Below are positions 33,157 to 41,408 of a stretch of DNA of 41,974 nt, one piece after another. Position numbers and translations under genes: made by a program. Under the pieces are notes generated by a model. That model made no database searches, was not told the origin of the DNA, and worked only from the letters and a program-made list of their open reading frames with translations. The number at the start of each line of letters is the position of its first letter. The stretch's first letter is position 1. Origin of the DNA: a virus. The stretch covers positions 1 to 41,974 of IMG/VR virus record IMGVR_UViG_3300042485_000221; one strand, given 5' to 3'.

Positions 33157-35775
33157 ATGTCTCAACCAAATTGGACTACACCTGCAGGCAGTATAGGATC
33201 ATATCCAGCACTAGTATTATTATCTGTGCAGTTACTGGCTCAGCCGGTAGCACCTGCTGCAACCGTAACTTATACATTGATAAGCGGATCATTACCTGAG
33301 GGTTTGAGTTTATCCAATATTGGTTTAATATCAGGAACTCCTATAATAGTTATTAGCGATACGACTTATACATTTGTGGTTAGAGTTACAGACAATTTAG
33401 GAAACATAAGAGACAGAACATTTTCTATGATAATTTCAGGAGTAGCATCTCCTGAATTTACTACCCCTACTGGTAGTATATTAAATACTCCAGACAGTAC
33501 ATGGGTACAATTACCTATTGAATATAGTAATCCATTAAGTAACAATTTAGTTGCTATCAGAATAATACAAGGACAACTACCGCCAGGTTTAGAAATAAAC
33601 ACTAACGGACTGATACGAGGTTATGCTGAGCCACCAATTAATAATGTTAACTTGGGTGCGGTAAATACATCTATAACTTCTACAAATTCAAATATTATAA
33701 CTTGTTTAAGTACTACTGGGTTTAGAATAGGAAGACCTATAATATTTTCAGGTACACCGTTTGGCGGTATAGTAGCATCGCAAACTTATTACATTAAAAC
33801 TTTTGATGAATCTTCTTTTACTATATCAAATATTGTTGGAGGATCAACCGTTGTATTAAGTAATGACGTAGGATACATGACTGCTAGCCTACCTAACATA
33901 TCAATAGGACAACCTACTACACGCACATATTCATTTACTGTAAAACTAGAAAGCTTATTAGGCAGTGACATAGAATCCTATAACATTACCGTAGTGAATC
34001 AAAATGCTCCCGAAGCAGAAGGTGGACCTAAACCTGCGAATTCCAGAGAGCCTACTATATACAACACTAGACCCCCTACATTTAATATAAATGAATCTAC
34101 CCCTTACTATGGTTACTATGTATTACCACCAAACGAACAAGGTAATACCTATCTTCCTACAGAAGATGCTTATATAGGTAGTATTACCAGTGATAATATA
34201 TTTTCGTTTAAGGTAATAGGTCATGACTTTGATAGCAATGTATTAACTTATACATTTGCAGACTTACCATCAGGACTAACAGCAAATAGTGCTACTGGCT
34301 GGATCACAGGCAATCCCGTAATAGCTAATAATTCTATAAGTGAATTTTCATTTAGTGTAGCGGTAGCTAAAGCTGGTAACCCAGCTATCACTACTCCTTC
34401 TTATAACTTTTCATATAGACTAGTTAACAATTTGATAGGTGATATATTCTGGATAACTCCTTCTGATTTAGGGCAAATAGAAAATAGTACAGTTAGTGTT
34501 TTAAGTGTAGTGGCAGAATCAGATGTAAACTTAGAATACAGATTAGTAAGCGGAACTCTTCCACCTAATTTGGTTTTGTTGTCTAACGGAGAAATTACTG
34601 GTACAGTAGCATATCAACCTACAGATACATTATTACCAGCAGGCGCTATTACTGACTTTACATTTGAGATAGAAGCGTTTTCTCCTCTATATTCAACGGT
34701 TGTTAACTCTACACGAACTTTTACTTTATCAGTGGTGCAGCAATATACACAGCCAACTGACACACTATACATTAAGTGTACACCAAGTATACAAGATAGA
34801 AATTTACTAAGAACTTTATTGAATGATACTACACTAATACCTGACAGTTATTTATATAGACCAACAGATTTAAATTTTGGTAAAGCAACTAGTGTTATAT
34901 ATGCTCATGCTTATGGAATATATGCTAATGATTTAGACGCATATGTAGCTGCGGTTACTAAAAATCATTATTGGAGAAATATTACATTAGGTGAATTAAA
35001 TACCGCAGTAGCAAAGAATGATGCAGGCGAAGTTATATATGAAGTTGTATATAGTTCAGTAATTGATAACTTGATAAACCCTGAAGGTGTTAGTGTCAGT
35101 AAAGAAATAGTTTGGCCTAGACTTATAGATTTAAACTTAGGTCCATGGTATACAAGTGTTACTGATATTTATACTAGTTACATAAATGCACCAGTTGAGG
35201 GACAGTCTTGGCTAACACAAAATAATGAATATATTACCTCTGAGGATTTGTTCATTTTAGAAACTGAATCAGGTCAGCCCGGTTTTTATACTAGTTTAAC
35301 TCCCGGATATGCAACCGTTTTATATCCTAACAGTTTACCTAATATGAGAGAACAAGTGGGGGAAGAATTAGGGCAAGAATATAATTTTAGACTGTATCCA
35401 AGATGGATGACTTCACAACAAGCGAATGGTAGCACATTAGGATTTACACCAGCTTGGGTTATTGCTTATTGTAAGCCAGGAACAACAACATTAAATGGTC
35501 AAACTGTAACTTACGGTGAGTATATCAAGTATCAAATAGAAAATAATTGGCAAGATCCTGTAACAAATTATAAATTTCAACTTAACGAAATTAACTTTAA
35601 GATAGATAGATTTACTGTAGATAAGAGTTTGACATATAACTATGATAATAATTTAAGTCCGGCTACGTGGATTGGATTACCAAGTGCGACTCCAGTACCA
35701 AATCCAGTGAATAGTAATGATTTTTATACACTATTTCCTAGAAAAACTATTTTACCCGATGAAACTCAGTACTAA
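33157..35775 (+). CDS. Ig-repeat adhesin/virion protein (He_PIG-like)
   Basis: 872 aa. Four putative Ig-like repeats of the form Y-x-L/F-x-G-x-LPxGL-x-x-(x)-G-x-I-x-G are seen, at about residues 38-62, 135-158, 355-385 and 470-500. Between repeats 2 and 3 (about 178-225) lies the YYI...FTIS module shared with the proteins at 10508 and 35806. The C-terminal 300 residues (DTLYIKCTPSIQDRNLLRTL onward) are a globular domain with many Tyr/Asn and are unlike the repeats. Ig domains in phage virions usually bind carbohydrates weakly on the host surface. Starts 1 nt after the endolysin stop. Confidence 0.78.
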   Translation: MSQPNWTTPAGSIGSYPALVLLSVQLLAQPVAPAATVTYTLISGSLPEGLSLSNIGLISGTPIIVISDTTYTFVVRVTDNLGNIRDRTFSMIISGVASPEFTTPTGSILNTPDSTWVQLPIEYSNPLSNNLVAIRIIQGQLPPGLEINTNGLIRGYAEPPINNVNLGAVNTSITSTNSNIITCLSTTGFRIGRPIIFSGTPFGGIVASQTYYIKTFDESSFTISNIVGGSTVVLSNDVGYMTASLPNISIGQPTTRTYSFTVKLESLLGSDIESYNITVVNQNAPEAEGGPKPANSREPTIYNTRPPTFNINESTPYYGYYVLPPNEQGNTYLPTEDAYIGSITSDNIFSFKVIGHDFDSNVLTYTFADLPSGLTANSATGWITGNPVIANNSISEFSFSVAVAKAGNPAITTPSYNFSYRLVNNLIGDIFWITPSDLGQIENSTVSVLSVVAESDVNLEYRLVSGTLPPNLVLLSNGEITGTVAYQPTDTLLPAGAITDFTFEIEAFSPLYSTVVNSTRTFTLSVVQQYTQPTDTLYIKCTPSIQDRNLLRTLLNDTTLIPDSYLYRPTDLNFGKATSVIYAHAYGIYANDLDAYVAAVTKNHYWRNITLGELNTAVAKNDAGEVIYEVVYSSVIDNLINPEGVSVSKEIVWPRLIDLNLGPWYTSVTDIYTSYINAPVEGQSWLTQNNEYITSEDLFILETESGQPGFYTSLTPGYATVLYPNSLPNMREQVGEELGQEYNFRLYPRWMTSQQANGSTLGFTPAWVIAYCKPGTTTLNGQTVTYGEYIKYQIENNWQDPVTNYKFQLNEINFKIDRFTVDKSLTYNYDNNLSPATWIGLPSATPVPNPVNSNDFYTLFPRKTILPDETQY

Positions 35776-35778
35776 ATA
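35771..35778 (+). promoter_or_regulatory. Late promoter octamer ACTAAATA
   Basis: Overlaps the stop of the preceding gene; a second variant TATAAATG lies at 35782-35789. ATG 35806 has AGGAA upstream. Confidence 0.4.
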
Positions 35779-35805
35779 CTGTATAAATGAAATTAGGAAT
35801 TAAGA

Positions 35806-37101
35806 ATGAGCACAATTAATACCAATGGAATAAATGTAAACTATCCTATACCGGGAGAGAATAATTCTACTCAAGGTTTTAGAGATAACTTTGCATCTAT
35901 CAAAACGAATTTAAATACTGCCGGAACAGAAATAACTGATCTTCAGAATAAAGTAGTTCTTAAAGCTGCGTTGAATGGTTCTACAATTAACAACGACATG
36001 GCTAATACTCTTATTAGCAATGCTTCTACTAGATCGTTTAGAGCTACTACTTATAATTTAGGTAATGCGTTATCAGGCACTGTTTTAGTTAACGTAGCAC
36101 AAGCAGATGTACAATATGGTAATGTAGCAGGAAATGTAACATTACAGTTTGGTTCTTGGGCTCCCACTAACACAGAAAGTGCTATTACTTTGCGTTTAGG
36201 CATTAGTAATAGTAGTGCAGTTATAACATTTCCTAGTCAAGTAGTAGCATCAAATAATAATTTTGGTGGAACTATTTTAGAAAACTATGCAAACATAGCA
36301 AACGTAATTACAATTACAGCGCCGTACGATGTTGAGCAGTTAGAATTTAAACTAAGAACATTAGATTGCGGTAATACTATTACTATAGAACCTATGAATA
36401 GACCCTACCAGTCTACTCAAATTATAAAAAGAACTCCTCCAAGTACCGGCCAACAAGGTGACAAAGTAGGTACTGTTTGTATTGATACCGGTACAAGTCA
36501 GTTAGTTGTTACTGGTGCAAATACTGATCCTTATTTTACAACGTCAAGCACAACAACTCTGTATCCAGGATTATCAGTAACCTTTACAGGAACTAGTTTA
36601 GAAGCAAACGTTGTAGTAGGTAATACTTATTATATTAGAAACGTAGTAAACAGTACACGATTTACTGTATCTTCTACCGTAAGCGGATCAAATATTGCTA
36701 TAGGTGCTAACGCTACAGGAACAGCAATGCTGTTAAATGCCGTACAGTATATGTATGTTGCTGTAGCAAATTACTCTGCAAATGCATTCAATAGAAATAT
36801 AGCTAATACCACCTCTCCGAATATCATAACTGTAAGTGGATCAACAGCTAACTTAGAAGTAAATAATCCTATTATTTTCGCAGGTAATGCTTCGGGTAAT
36901 ACTGCTAACATAGAACTAGATACAGTATATTACATTAATTCAGTGTCAGGTAGTAATGTAACTATTAGTAAGACTAGATACAACGGTGTAGCAGGACCTG
37001 AATATACTAATATTACTACAGTTAGTTCTAATGTTGATATTGATTATACGGTATACGACGGACCAGATATTTTTAGAAGAACAACGTTGAATCCATTCTA
37101 A
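35806..37101 (+). CDS. Fibre/virion protein with NYPIPGENNSTQGFRDNF N-terminus
   Basis: 431 aa. The N-terminal segment (GINVNYPIPGENNSTQGF, then a helix FASIKTNLNTA) is a fibre-attachment segment I recall from many marine myovirus structural proteins. Two copies of the YYI...FTVS module lie at about residues 260-305 and 355-405. Low charge, Asn/Thr/Val/Ala-rich. Late octamer upstream. Likely a tail fibre or whisker-type protein. Confidence 0.75.
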   Translation: MSTINTNGINVNYPIPGENNSTQGFRDNFASIKTNLNTAGTEITDLQNKVVLKAALNGSTINNDMANTLISNASTRSFRATTYNLGNALSGTVLVNVAQADVQYGNVAGNVTLQFGSWAPTNTESAITLRLGISNSSAVITFPSQVVASNNNFGGTILENYANIANVITITAPYDVEQLEFKLRTLDCGNTITIEPMNRPYQSTQIIKRTPPSTGQQGDKVGTVCIDTGTSQLVVTGANTDPYFTTSSTTTLYPGLSVTFTGTSLEANVVVGNTYYIRNVVNSTRFTVSSTVSGSNIAIGANATGTAMLLNAVQYMYVAVANYSANAFNRNIANTTSPNIITVSGSTANLEVNNPIIFAGNASGNTANIELDTVYYINSVSGSNVTISKTRYNGVAGPEYTNITTVSSNVDIDYTVYDGPDIFRRTTLNPF

Positions 37102-37103
37102 TT

Positions 37104-37343
37104 ATGGAACATCCATTTATAGTATCACTTACAGATAAAAATTTAGAAGAGCTCCAGAATACGTTATCCGATTTGTACGGTAAATTAAATTTTGCATACA
37201 GATCGGGTAATGGAGCATTGATCAGTCAAATACATATGGTTATAGAAAGTTATCGGACTGAATATAATAAAAGAATGGACGAAATGATCAAAAAGCAAAA
37301 CATTAACGCTCAAATTAACATTGAAAAAGGTAGTAAGAGTTAA
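37104..37343 (+). CDS. Small conserved coiled-coil protein
   Basis: 79 aa, starts MEHPFIVSLTDKNLEELQNT and is entirely helical with a charge pattern of a two-stranded coiled coil, plus IHMVIESYRTEYNKRMDEM. I recall the family from marine T4-likes as hypothetical. It follows the 35806 gene by 2 nt and is followed by a weak hairpin and a new promoter. Confidence 0.65.
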   Translation: MEHPFIVSLTDKNLEELQNTLSDLYGKLNFAYRSGNGALISQIHMVIESYRTEYNKRMDEMIKKQNINAQINIEKGSKS

Positions 37344-37351
37344 CCTTTTTC
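37323..37351 (+). terminator. Possible terminator hairpin
   Basis: GAAAAAGGT (37323-37331) can pair with ACCTTTTTC (37343-37351). The T-run is part of the stem, so strength is uncertain. Overlaps the last codons of the 37104 gene. Confidence 0.4.
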
Positions 37352-37352
37352 A

Positions 37353-37381
37353 TTGACATAAACTTACAATTAATATATCAT
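37353..37381 (+). promoter_or_regulatory. Sigma70-like promoter, leaderless
   Basis: TTGACA (37353-37358), 17-nt spacer, TATCAT (37376-37381); the expected start of transcription is at or beside the ATG at 37388. Confidence 0.6.
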
Positions 37382-37387
37382 CAATCA

Positions 37388-37894
37388 ATGATTATTGATA
37401 ACTTCGGTCAGCACATCTTTAACGAAAAAGACATATGTAATTTGTACATGACTGACCCTACTCGGCAGTTAAAATCATTACTTGTAAAAGAAGTAATTAA
37501 CTTTGATTCAGAACTAGATTTACAAAAACTACCAGAACTTCTTGAATATCAAACCAGTGACCAAACTATTGAAGAATTTGACAACATAAGATCAACCGAA
37601 TGGTTCATGCCTGAAGAATATAAAAATTTTGATATTGCTAAATGGATTTTAGAGCAATGCAAAACTGATGAAGAATTACAACGCGCAGGAGAAGAACTGA
37701 TTATGTTTCAAGAACGAGACATGTTTATTCTTCTTCAATACTTAAAATATTTAGTAGACACTATGCGTAAACATAACATAGTATGGGGTGTAGGTAGAGG
37801 TAGTAGTATTGCTAGTTTTGTTTTATATCTAATAGGGATACATAGGATAAATAGTTTATACTATCAAATATCAATTAATGAGTTTTTAAAATAG
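37388..37894 (+). CDS. DnaE-like fragment (Pol III alpha palm start, no catalytic Asp)
   Basis: 168 aa. Residues 100-168 (FQERDMFILLQYLKYLVDTM, then VWGVGRGSSIASFVLYLIGI, then SINEFLK) follow the DnaE pattern 'FLIVxDFVxxAKxxGIxVGPGRGSxxGSLVxYxLxITxxDPL...FERFLN' that begins the Pol III alpha palm. The protein stops exactly where DnaE goes on with PDFDVDF, the catalytic aspartates, so it cannot polymerise on its own. The N-terminal 100 residues do not look like PHP. I recall such short genes in other marine T4-likes, so it is probably a maintained gene, not a fresh truncation. Early-type promoter, leaderless, no ribosome site. Perhaps a host polymerase decoy or a nucleotide-binding module. Confidence 0.65.
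   Translation: MIIDNFGQHIFNEKDICNLYMTDPTRQLKSLLVKEVINFDSELDLQKLPELLEYQTSDQTIEEFDNIRSTEWFMPEEYKNFDIAKWILEQCKTDEELQRAGEELIMFQERDMFILLQYLKYLVDTMRKHNIVWGVGRGSSIASFVLYLIGIHRINSLYYQISINEFLK
37846..37853 (+). promoter_or_regulatory. Late promoter octamer GATAAATA inside the DnaE-like gene
   Basis: About 50 nt before the ATG at 37905; could give the following chaperonin-related unit late expression. Confidence 0.4.
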
Positions 37895-37904
37895 GAGACT
37901 AATG

Positions 37905-38240
37905 ATGACAAAGTATAGAACTGCAATGGGAAAGACGATAGACATGGCTTCACTAACCGCAAAAAATGAAAAGGTAAGAGCCGTAGGTAACATGAGTGTA
38001 AATGCTCGTGGAGACACGATTGATGCTCAAGGTAACGTAATAGTACCTGCTACAAAAAAAGTAAGTAATAATTATCAAAAAACTGTGGGTAATAGGTCAG
38101 CAAACGTAGTAAAACCCCAACCAAAAGCTAATAAACCTACACCTGAACTAACACCAGATGAAATTGAACTAGAACAATCTCTTGACGATGATATAGAAAT
38201 AGAACAAATTAAAGCAAAAGAAAGGAAAAGTACTAAATGA
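37905..38240 (+). CDS. Conserved phage protein, disordered C-terminus
   Basis: About 111 aa. Ribosome site AGGAG at 37893-37897 fits ATG 37905 better than ATG 37902. N-terminal part TKYRTAMGKTIDMASLTA and VGNMSVNARGDTIDAQGNVI are recognisable from other marine T4-likes; the rest (65-111) is Pro/Lys/Glu/Asp-rich and probably disordered. The stop overlaps the start of the GroES gene (ATGA). Function unknown; virion location or assembly partner of the co-chaperonins is a guess from gene order. Confidence 0.65.
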   Translation: MTKYRTAMGKTIDMASLTAKNEKVRAVGNMSVNARGDTIDAQGNVIVPATKKVSNNYQKTVGNRSANVVKPQPKANKPTPELTPDEIELEQSLDDDIEIEQIKAKERKSTK

Positions 38241-38524
38241 AGATTAAACCAATACAAGGCAGAATAGTAGTTAAAGAAGTTGAAACAATAAAAAAGAGTG
38301 CAGGCGGTCTTATCTTAGCAGGCGCGGCAGCAGATAAACCTAATCAAGGTATCGTAATTGCTGTAGGTCCTGGAACTTATTTAGAAAATGGCACTTTTGT
38401 AGTACCCGGAGTTAATGAGGGTGACAAAGTTCTTTTCGTTCAAGGCGCGGGTCAAGTAGTAAAAGTAGAAGATCAAGAGTACCGCATTCTACAAGAAGAT
38501 GAAATTTTGGCAATTATTAAGTAA
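38237..38524 (+). CDS. groES: GroES-like co-chaperonin
   Basis: 95 aa, usual Cpn10 length. N-terminal KPIQGRIVVKEVE, then a mobile loop KKSAGGLILAGAAADKPNQG, then IVIAVGPG and the final EYRILQEDEILAII are classical GroES features. The mobile loop with GGLIL contacts GroEL. In T4, gp31 replaces host GroES so that the major capsid protein folds; this gene probably has the same job. Overlaps the previous stop and sits next to a second co-chaperonin-like gene. Confidence 0.88.
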   Translation: MKIKPIQGRIVVKEVETIKKSAGGLILAGAAADKPNQGIVIAVGPGTYLENGTFVVPGVNEGDKVLFVQGAGQVVKVEDQEYRILQEDEILAIIK

Positions 38525-38531
38525 GGATATT

Positions 38532-38897
38532 ATGTTAACAGCTAAAAATACGAATGCTATTCAAGTAGAAGAGTTTTTACCTCTTAAAGATTCTGTAGTT
38601 GTTCATCAAATGGAATTTGGTGAAAGATTGAGTCATGCAGGTCTTATTCTTCCAAATGATGATATGAAAAATTCTGGTATCAGACCTCGTTGGGCTAGAG
38701 TTTATGCGATCGGTCCAGATCAAAAAGATTTAGAAGTCGGGAAATGGATTTATATCGCACACGGAAGATGGACTAGAGGTGTAAAGATTGAAGACGCTGA
38801 AGGTGTCCAAATTGTTCGCAAAGTAGACAATAAAGATATACTATTAGTAAGCGATGAAAAAGTTGAAGACTATAACATGAGTGATAAGGGAATCTAA
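38532..38897 (+). CDS. Second co-chaperonin-like protein (GroES/gp31-related)
   Basis: About 121 aa from ATG 38532 with AAGGA at 38523-38527; an in-frame ATG at 38499 lies inside the GroES gene and lacks a ribosome site. LPLKDSVVVHQMEFGERLSH, AGLILPNDDMKNSGIRPRWA, RVYAIGPD and the end NKDILLVSDE follow the Cpn10 order of strands with a longer, differently charged mobile-loop region, and KWIYIAHGRWTRGVKI replaces the usual dome. I recall this version from marine T4-likes. Two different co-chaperonins in tandem suggest that they work on different substrates or combine into mixed rings. The last base overlaps the next ATG. Confidence 0.72.
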   Translation: MLTAKNTNAIQVEEFLPLKDSVVVHQMEFGERLSHAGLILPNDDMKNSGIRPRWARVYAIGPDQKDLEVGKWIYIAHGRWTRGVKIEDAEGVQIVRKVDNKDILLVSDEKVEDYNMSDKGI

Positions 38898-39202
38898 TGA
38901 AATTTTTTAAGAAATGGTTTGCAAATATGTGCCGTGAAGCGTGGGAAAATGCGCGTGAATACGAAAAAACAAGAGGGGATAGACCTTCAATAGCAAATTC
39001 ACTATCGCCTAAGTCAGTTGATTCTATTGACTCTAACGGTACTAGGTTTACTGTGTACAAAGCTGACGGCGGGCATGTAGTAGAAACACGTAGTTATGAT
39101 AAAAACCACGACAGTCAAACCAGTTTATACATAGTTACATCCGAACAAGATTTGGGTGAGAGACTAGCACACATTGTAACATACGAAGCAATCAAGAGAT
39201 AA
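38897..39202 (+). CDS. Small conserved protein, unknown function
   Basis: 101 aa; starts MKFFKKWFANMCREAWENAR, a basic amphipathic helix, then a beta-rich part FTVYKADGGHVVETRSYDKN and SLYIVTSEQDLGERLAHIVT. Overlaps the previous stop by one base. The amphipathic start might contact membrane or protein. No family is named; present next to gp44 in other marine T4-likes as far as I recall. Confidence 0.65.
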   Translation: MKFFKKWFANMCREAWENAREYEKTRGDRPSIANSLSPKSVDSIDSNGTRFTVYKADGGHVVETRSYDKNHDSQTSLYIVTSEQDLGERLAHIVTYEAIKR

Positions 39203-39205
39203 TTA

Positions 39206-40135
39206 ATGAAGAATAGACTTTGGGTTGAGGCATACAGGCCTAAATCTGTAAATGAATATGTTTTTGTTGATGAAAGACAAAAACAAATCGTTAATCAATG
39301 GATCAAAGATGGAATGATCCCTCACTTACTGTTATCCGGTGATCCAGGCACCGGTAAGACTACACTGGCAAAAGTTCTAATCAAAGAGCTTGGCGTAGAA
39401 GAATACGATGTAATGGAGATTAACGCTTCTAGAGATAACGGCGTAGGTATTGTTAGAACTAAAATCAATAACTTTGCTGAAACAATGCCTTTTGGTAAAT
39501 TCAAAGTTATCTTGCTAGACGAAGCTGATTACACTTCTCCTGAGTTTCAAGCAGCACTTAGAAACGATATGGAAGCTTATGCTAATACAGTAAGATTTAT
39601 TCTTACTTGTAACTATGAGCACAAGATTATTCCTGCACTAAGAGAAAGCAGATGTACTAAGTTTCACATTGCAAAACCTGATATTACTGAATTTACTGCT
39701 AGAGCAGCAACGGTTCTTGTTACCGAAAACATAGATTTTACACTAGAAGACTTAGATAGCTATGTTCGCGGCTGTTATCCAGATTTGCGCAAGTGTTTGA
39801 ATCAGCTACAAGCTAACTCAGGTACAGGAAAATTACAACCTCCTCATTCTGAAGGTAATGGTGAAGAAGAGTTATTGACTCAAGCTGCACAGTTATTTAA
39901 AACAGGTAAGATTCTTGAAGGTAGACAGCAACTAATGCAGTACATTGCTCTTTATCCAACAAGAGTAGAAAATACATATCGGTGGATGTACAACAATCTT
40001 GATCTTTGGGGTAAGACTAACGATAAGAAAGATCAGTCTATTATCACTATTAGAAATGGCTTGGCTAGTCTTCCTCTTGTGGGTATACCTGAAATAAGTT
40101 TAGCAGCTACACTTGCTGAGCTAACAGGGAGTTAA
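39206..40135 (+). CDS. 44: Sliding-clamp loader ATPase, T4 gp44-like
   Basis: 309 aa (T4 gp44: 319). AAA+ ATPase that opens the clamp gp45 and loads it onto DNA. Walker A GDPGTGKT (45-52), Walker B LLDEAD (103-108), sensor 1 TCN (134-136) and arginine finger ESRC (147-150). The N-terminal W-x-E-x-YRP start is the usual gp44 opening. A gp62-like small subunit is expected next to it; the following small gene is much shorter than T4 gp62, and gp45 is not in the window. Confidence 0.92.
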   Translation: MKNRLWVEAYRPKSVNEYVFVDERQKQIVNQWIKDGMIPHLLLSGDPGTGKTTLAKVLIKELGVEEYDVMEINASRDNGVGIVRTKINNFAETMPFGKFKVILLDEADYTSPEFQAALRNDMEAYANTVRFILTCNYEHKIIPALRESRCTKFHIAKPDITEFTARAATVLVTENIDFTLEDLDSYVRGCYPDLRKCLNQLQANSGTGKLQPPHSEGNGEEELLTQAAQLFKTGKILEGRQQLMQYIALYPTRVENTYRWMYNNLDLWGKTNDKKDQSIITIRNGLASLPLVGIPEISLAATLAELTGS

Positions 40136-40136
40136 A

Positions 40137-40424
40137 ATGCGTTATTTGTTAATATCATTTTTTAGAAGAAAGGGTGGTCAAATTGATGAAATGGTTAAGA
40201 CATCCAAACGACTTCAAGAATCCGATATCAATACTTCTAATGTTATTATTGATTATGCGGACAAAAAAGTAGAAAAGTGTGTAATTGAAGGTAAAAAGGT
40301 TGATACTGATTTTGACAAAATGAATATTTATTATAAAAAAATATACCCTAATATCATTGATCAGTTAGAAAAAGAAGCGATAATAACAAAAAATCAACTA
40401 TCCAAACTTAAGAAAACAAAATAA
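40137..40424 (+). CDS. Small conserved protein beside gp44
   Basis: 95 aa, starts MRYLLISFFRRKGGQIDEMV, then NTSNVIIDYADKKVEKCVIE and YYKKIYPNIIDQLEKEAI. Compact alpha/beta in layout, basic, one Cys. GGGAG at 40127-40131 inside the gp44 end provides the ribosome site, 1-nt intergenic gap. I remember the same small gene in marine T4-likes. It occupies the place of gp62 but is only half its length and shows no convincing similarity, so it is left unnamed. Confidence 0.68.
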   Translation: MRYLLISFFRRKGGQIDEMVKTSKRLQESDINTSNVIIDYADKKVEKCVIEGKKVDTDFDKMNIYYKKIYPNIIDQLEKEAIITKNQLSKLKKTK

Positions 40425-40447
40425 AAAACGGGGCTAAGCCCCGTTTT
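40425..40447 (+). terminator. Bidirectional rho-independent terminator
   Basis: Stem AAAACGGGGC (40425-40434) / GCCCCGTTTT (40438-40447), loop TAA. Separates the converging gp44 unit and the reverse phoH gene. Confidence 0.92.
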
Positions 40448-40450
40448 ATT

Positions 40451-41242
40451 TTATGAGTACATCTTAAGTATATGTTCTATAATCTTATGCCTCCTTATAT
40501 CTTTAGTGTCAAATTTGCAGACAGTCATTCCAGGCACTGCACATTTTTCTACTCGTGTTACTAAATCTAGTAGGCCGTTTTGAGATGTTTGGCGATCTGT
40601 TTGTTCAATGTCGCCTGTAATGATAATCTTACTACCTTCGCCTATTCTAGTTAATAACATCTTGAGTTGAACGGGTGTGCTATTCTGGCTTTCATCCACA
40701 ATAATCCAACTATTTTTAAAAGTTCTGCCTCGACAAAAACCAAGTGGTGTAATTTCTATCACATGTTCGTCTAACATATACTTTAATTCTGTTGCACTAT
40801 AAAATTCATTGAGAACATCATATAAAGGACGCACCCATGGTTCCATCTTCTGATTTAAGTCTCCTGGTAAGAATCCATGATCTTCATCGTCTACTGATAC
40901 CGCCGGCCTCGTCAATATTATCTTTTCGCATTCCCCGTCTCGTAATGCTTGTATAGCAGCTAATACCGCTAGATAAGTTTTACCTGTACCTGCTGGTCCT
41001 GAAGAGATAACTACATCTTTTTCTGGATCAGTAAGTGATAAAATATATTTTTCTTGGTTTACGCTTTTTGGAATAAGTTCAATTTTTCTGCGGGGTTTTT
41101 GTTTTTGCTGAGCTTGATTAAAATCTATCACTGTTTTAGATTCTTTAGTATAGAATGTTTTACTATCATCATACGAGTTCATTTCTTGTCTAGTGAATCT
41201 TGGATCTTTCTTTCGTAATGCACCGGTTTTTCTTTTGCTCAA
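40451..41242 (-). CDS. phoH: PhoH-like ATPase
   Basis: 263 aa. P-loop GPAGTGKT (82-89), LTRPAVSVDDEDHGFLPGD (100-118, the typical PhoH segment) and Walker B IIVDESQN (170-177), then LTRIGEGSKIIITGDIEQTD, a helicase-like motif. PhoH is among the commonest auxiliary genes in marine phages; in hosts it belongs to the phosphate regulon and has RNA-helicase or ribonuclease-related roles (from memory). The N-terminus (1-55) is basic and unstructured. Start is TTG at 41242, 7 nt after GGAG (AAAGGAGAACACAC); no ATG is near. A 17-base palindrome lies upstream (41265-41281). Confidence 0.9.
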   Translation of the reverse strand: MSKRKTGALRKKDPRFTRQEMNSYDDSKTFYTKESKTVIDFNQAQQKQKPRRKIELIPKSVNQEKYILSLTDPEKDVVISSGPAGTGKTYLAVLAAIQALRDGECEKIILTRPAVSVDDEDHGFLPGDLNQKMEPWVRPLYDVLNEFYSATELKYMLDEHVIEITPLGFCRGRTFKNSWIIVDESQNSTPVQLKMLLTRIGEGSKIIITGDIEQTDRQTSQNGLLDLVTRVEKCAVPGMTVCKFDTKDIRRHKIIEHILKMYS

Positions 41243-41264
41243 GTGTGTTCTCCTTTTGTTTTAC

Positions 41265-41281
41265 ATGAAGCTATGCTTCAT
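41265..41281. promoter_or_regulatory. 17-base palindrome before phoH
   Basis: ATGAAGC (41265-41271) / GCTTCAT (41275-41281), spacer TAT. Located in the phoH leader; either an mRNA hairpin or an operator. Confidence 0.4.
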
Positions 41282-41339
41282 TAATATTTAAGTAGGTAAT
41301 ATGCGCGTAAGACTGTACTATTAAAAGTAGTTAGCTTAT

Positions 41340-41347
41340 GATAAATA
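41340..41347 (+). promoter_or_regulatory. Late promoter octamer GATAAATA
   Basis: First of two tandem octamers before the final gene; the ATG at 41353 starts 5 nt downstream. Confidence 0.45.
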
Positions 41348-41352
41348 TATGA

Positions 41353-41397
41353 ATGTTCCGATTAAGTATTTTTACCGTTGTGTTTTATAATAAGTGA
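41353..41397 (+). CDS. Possible leaderless micro-ORF (14 codons)
   Basis: ATG 5 nt after a late octamer encodes MFRLSIFTVVFYNK, a short, hydrophobic peptide with basic ends; its TGA is shared with the next octamer (GATAAATA at 41396). No ribosome site. May be real or chance. Confidence 0.2.
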   Translation: MFRLSIFTVVFYNK

Positions 41398-41403
41398 TAA
41401 ATA
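41396..41403 (+). promoter_or_regulatory. Late promoter octamer GATAAATA, leaderless
   Basis: 5 nt between octamer and ATG 41409; no ribosome site. Confidence 0.5.
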
Positions 41404-41408
41404 AGTAT

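Noticed and set aside
40137-40424. gp62 clamp-loader subunit
   Set aside because: Right place but half the length and no convincing similarity, so left as unknown.
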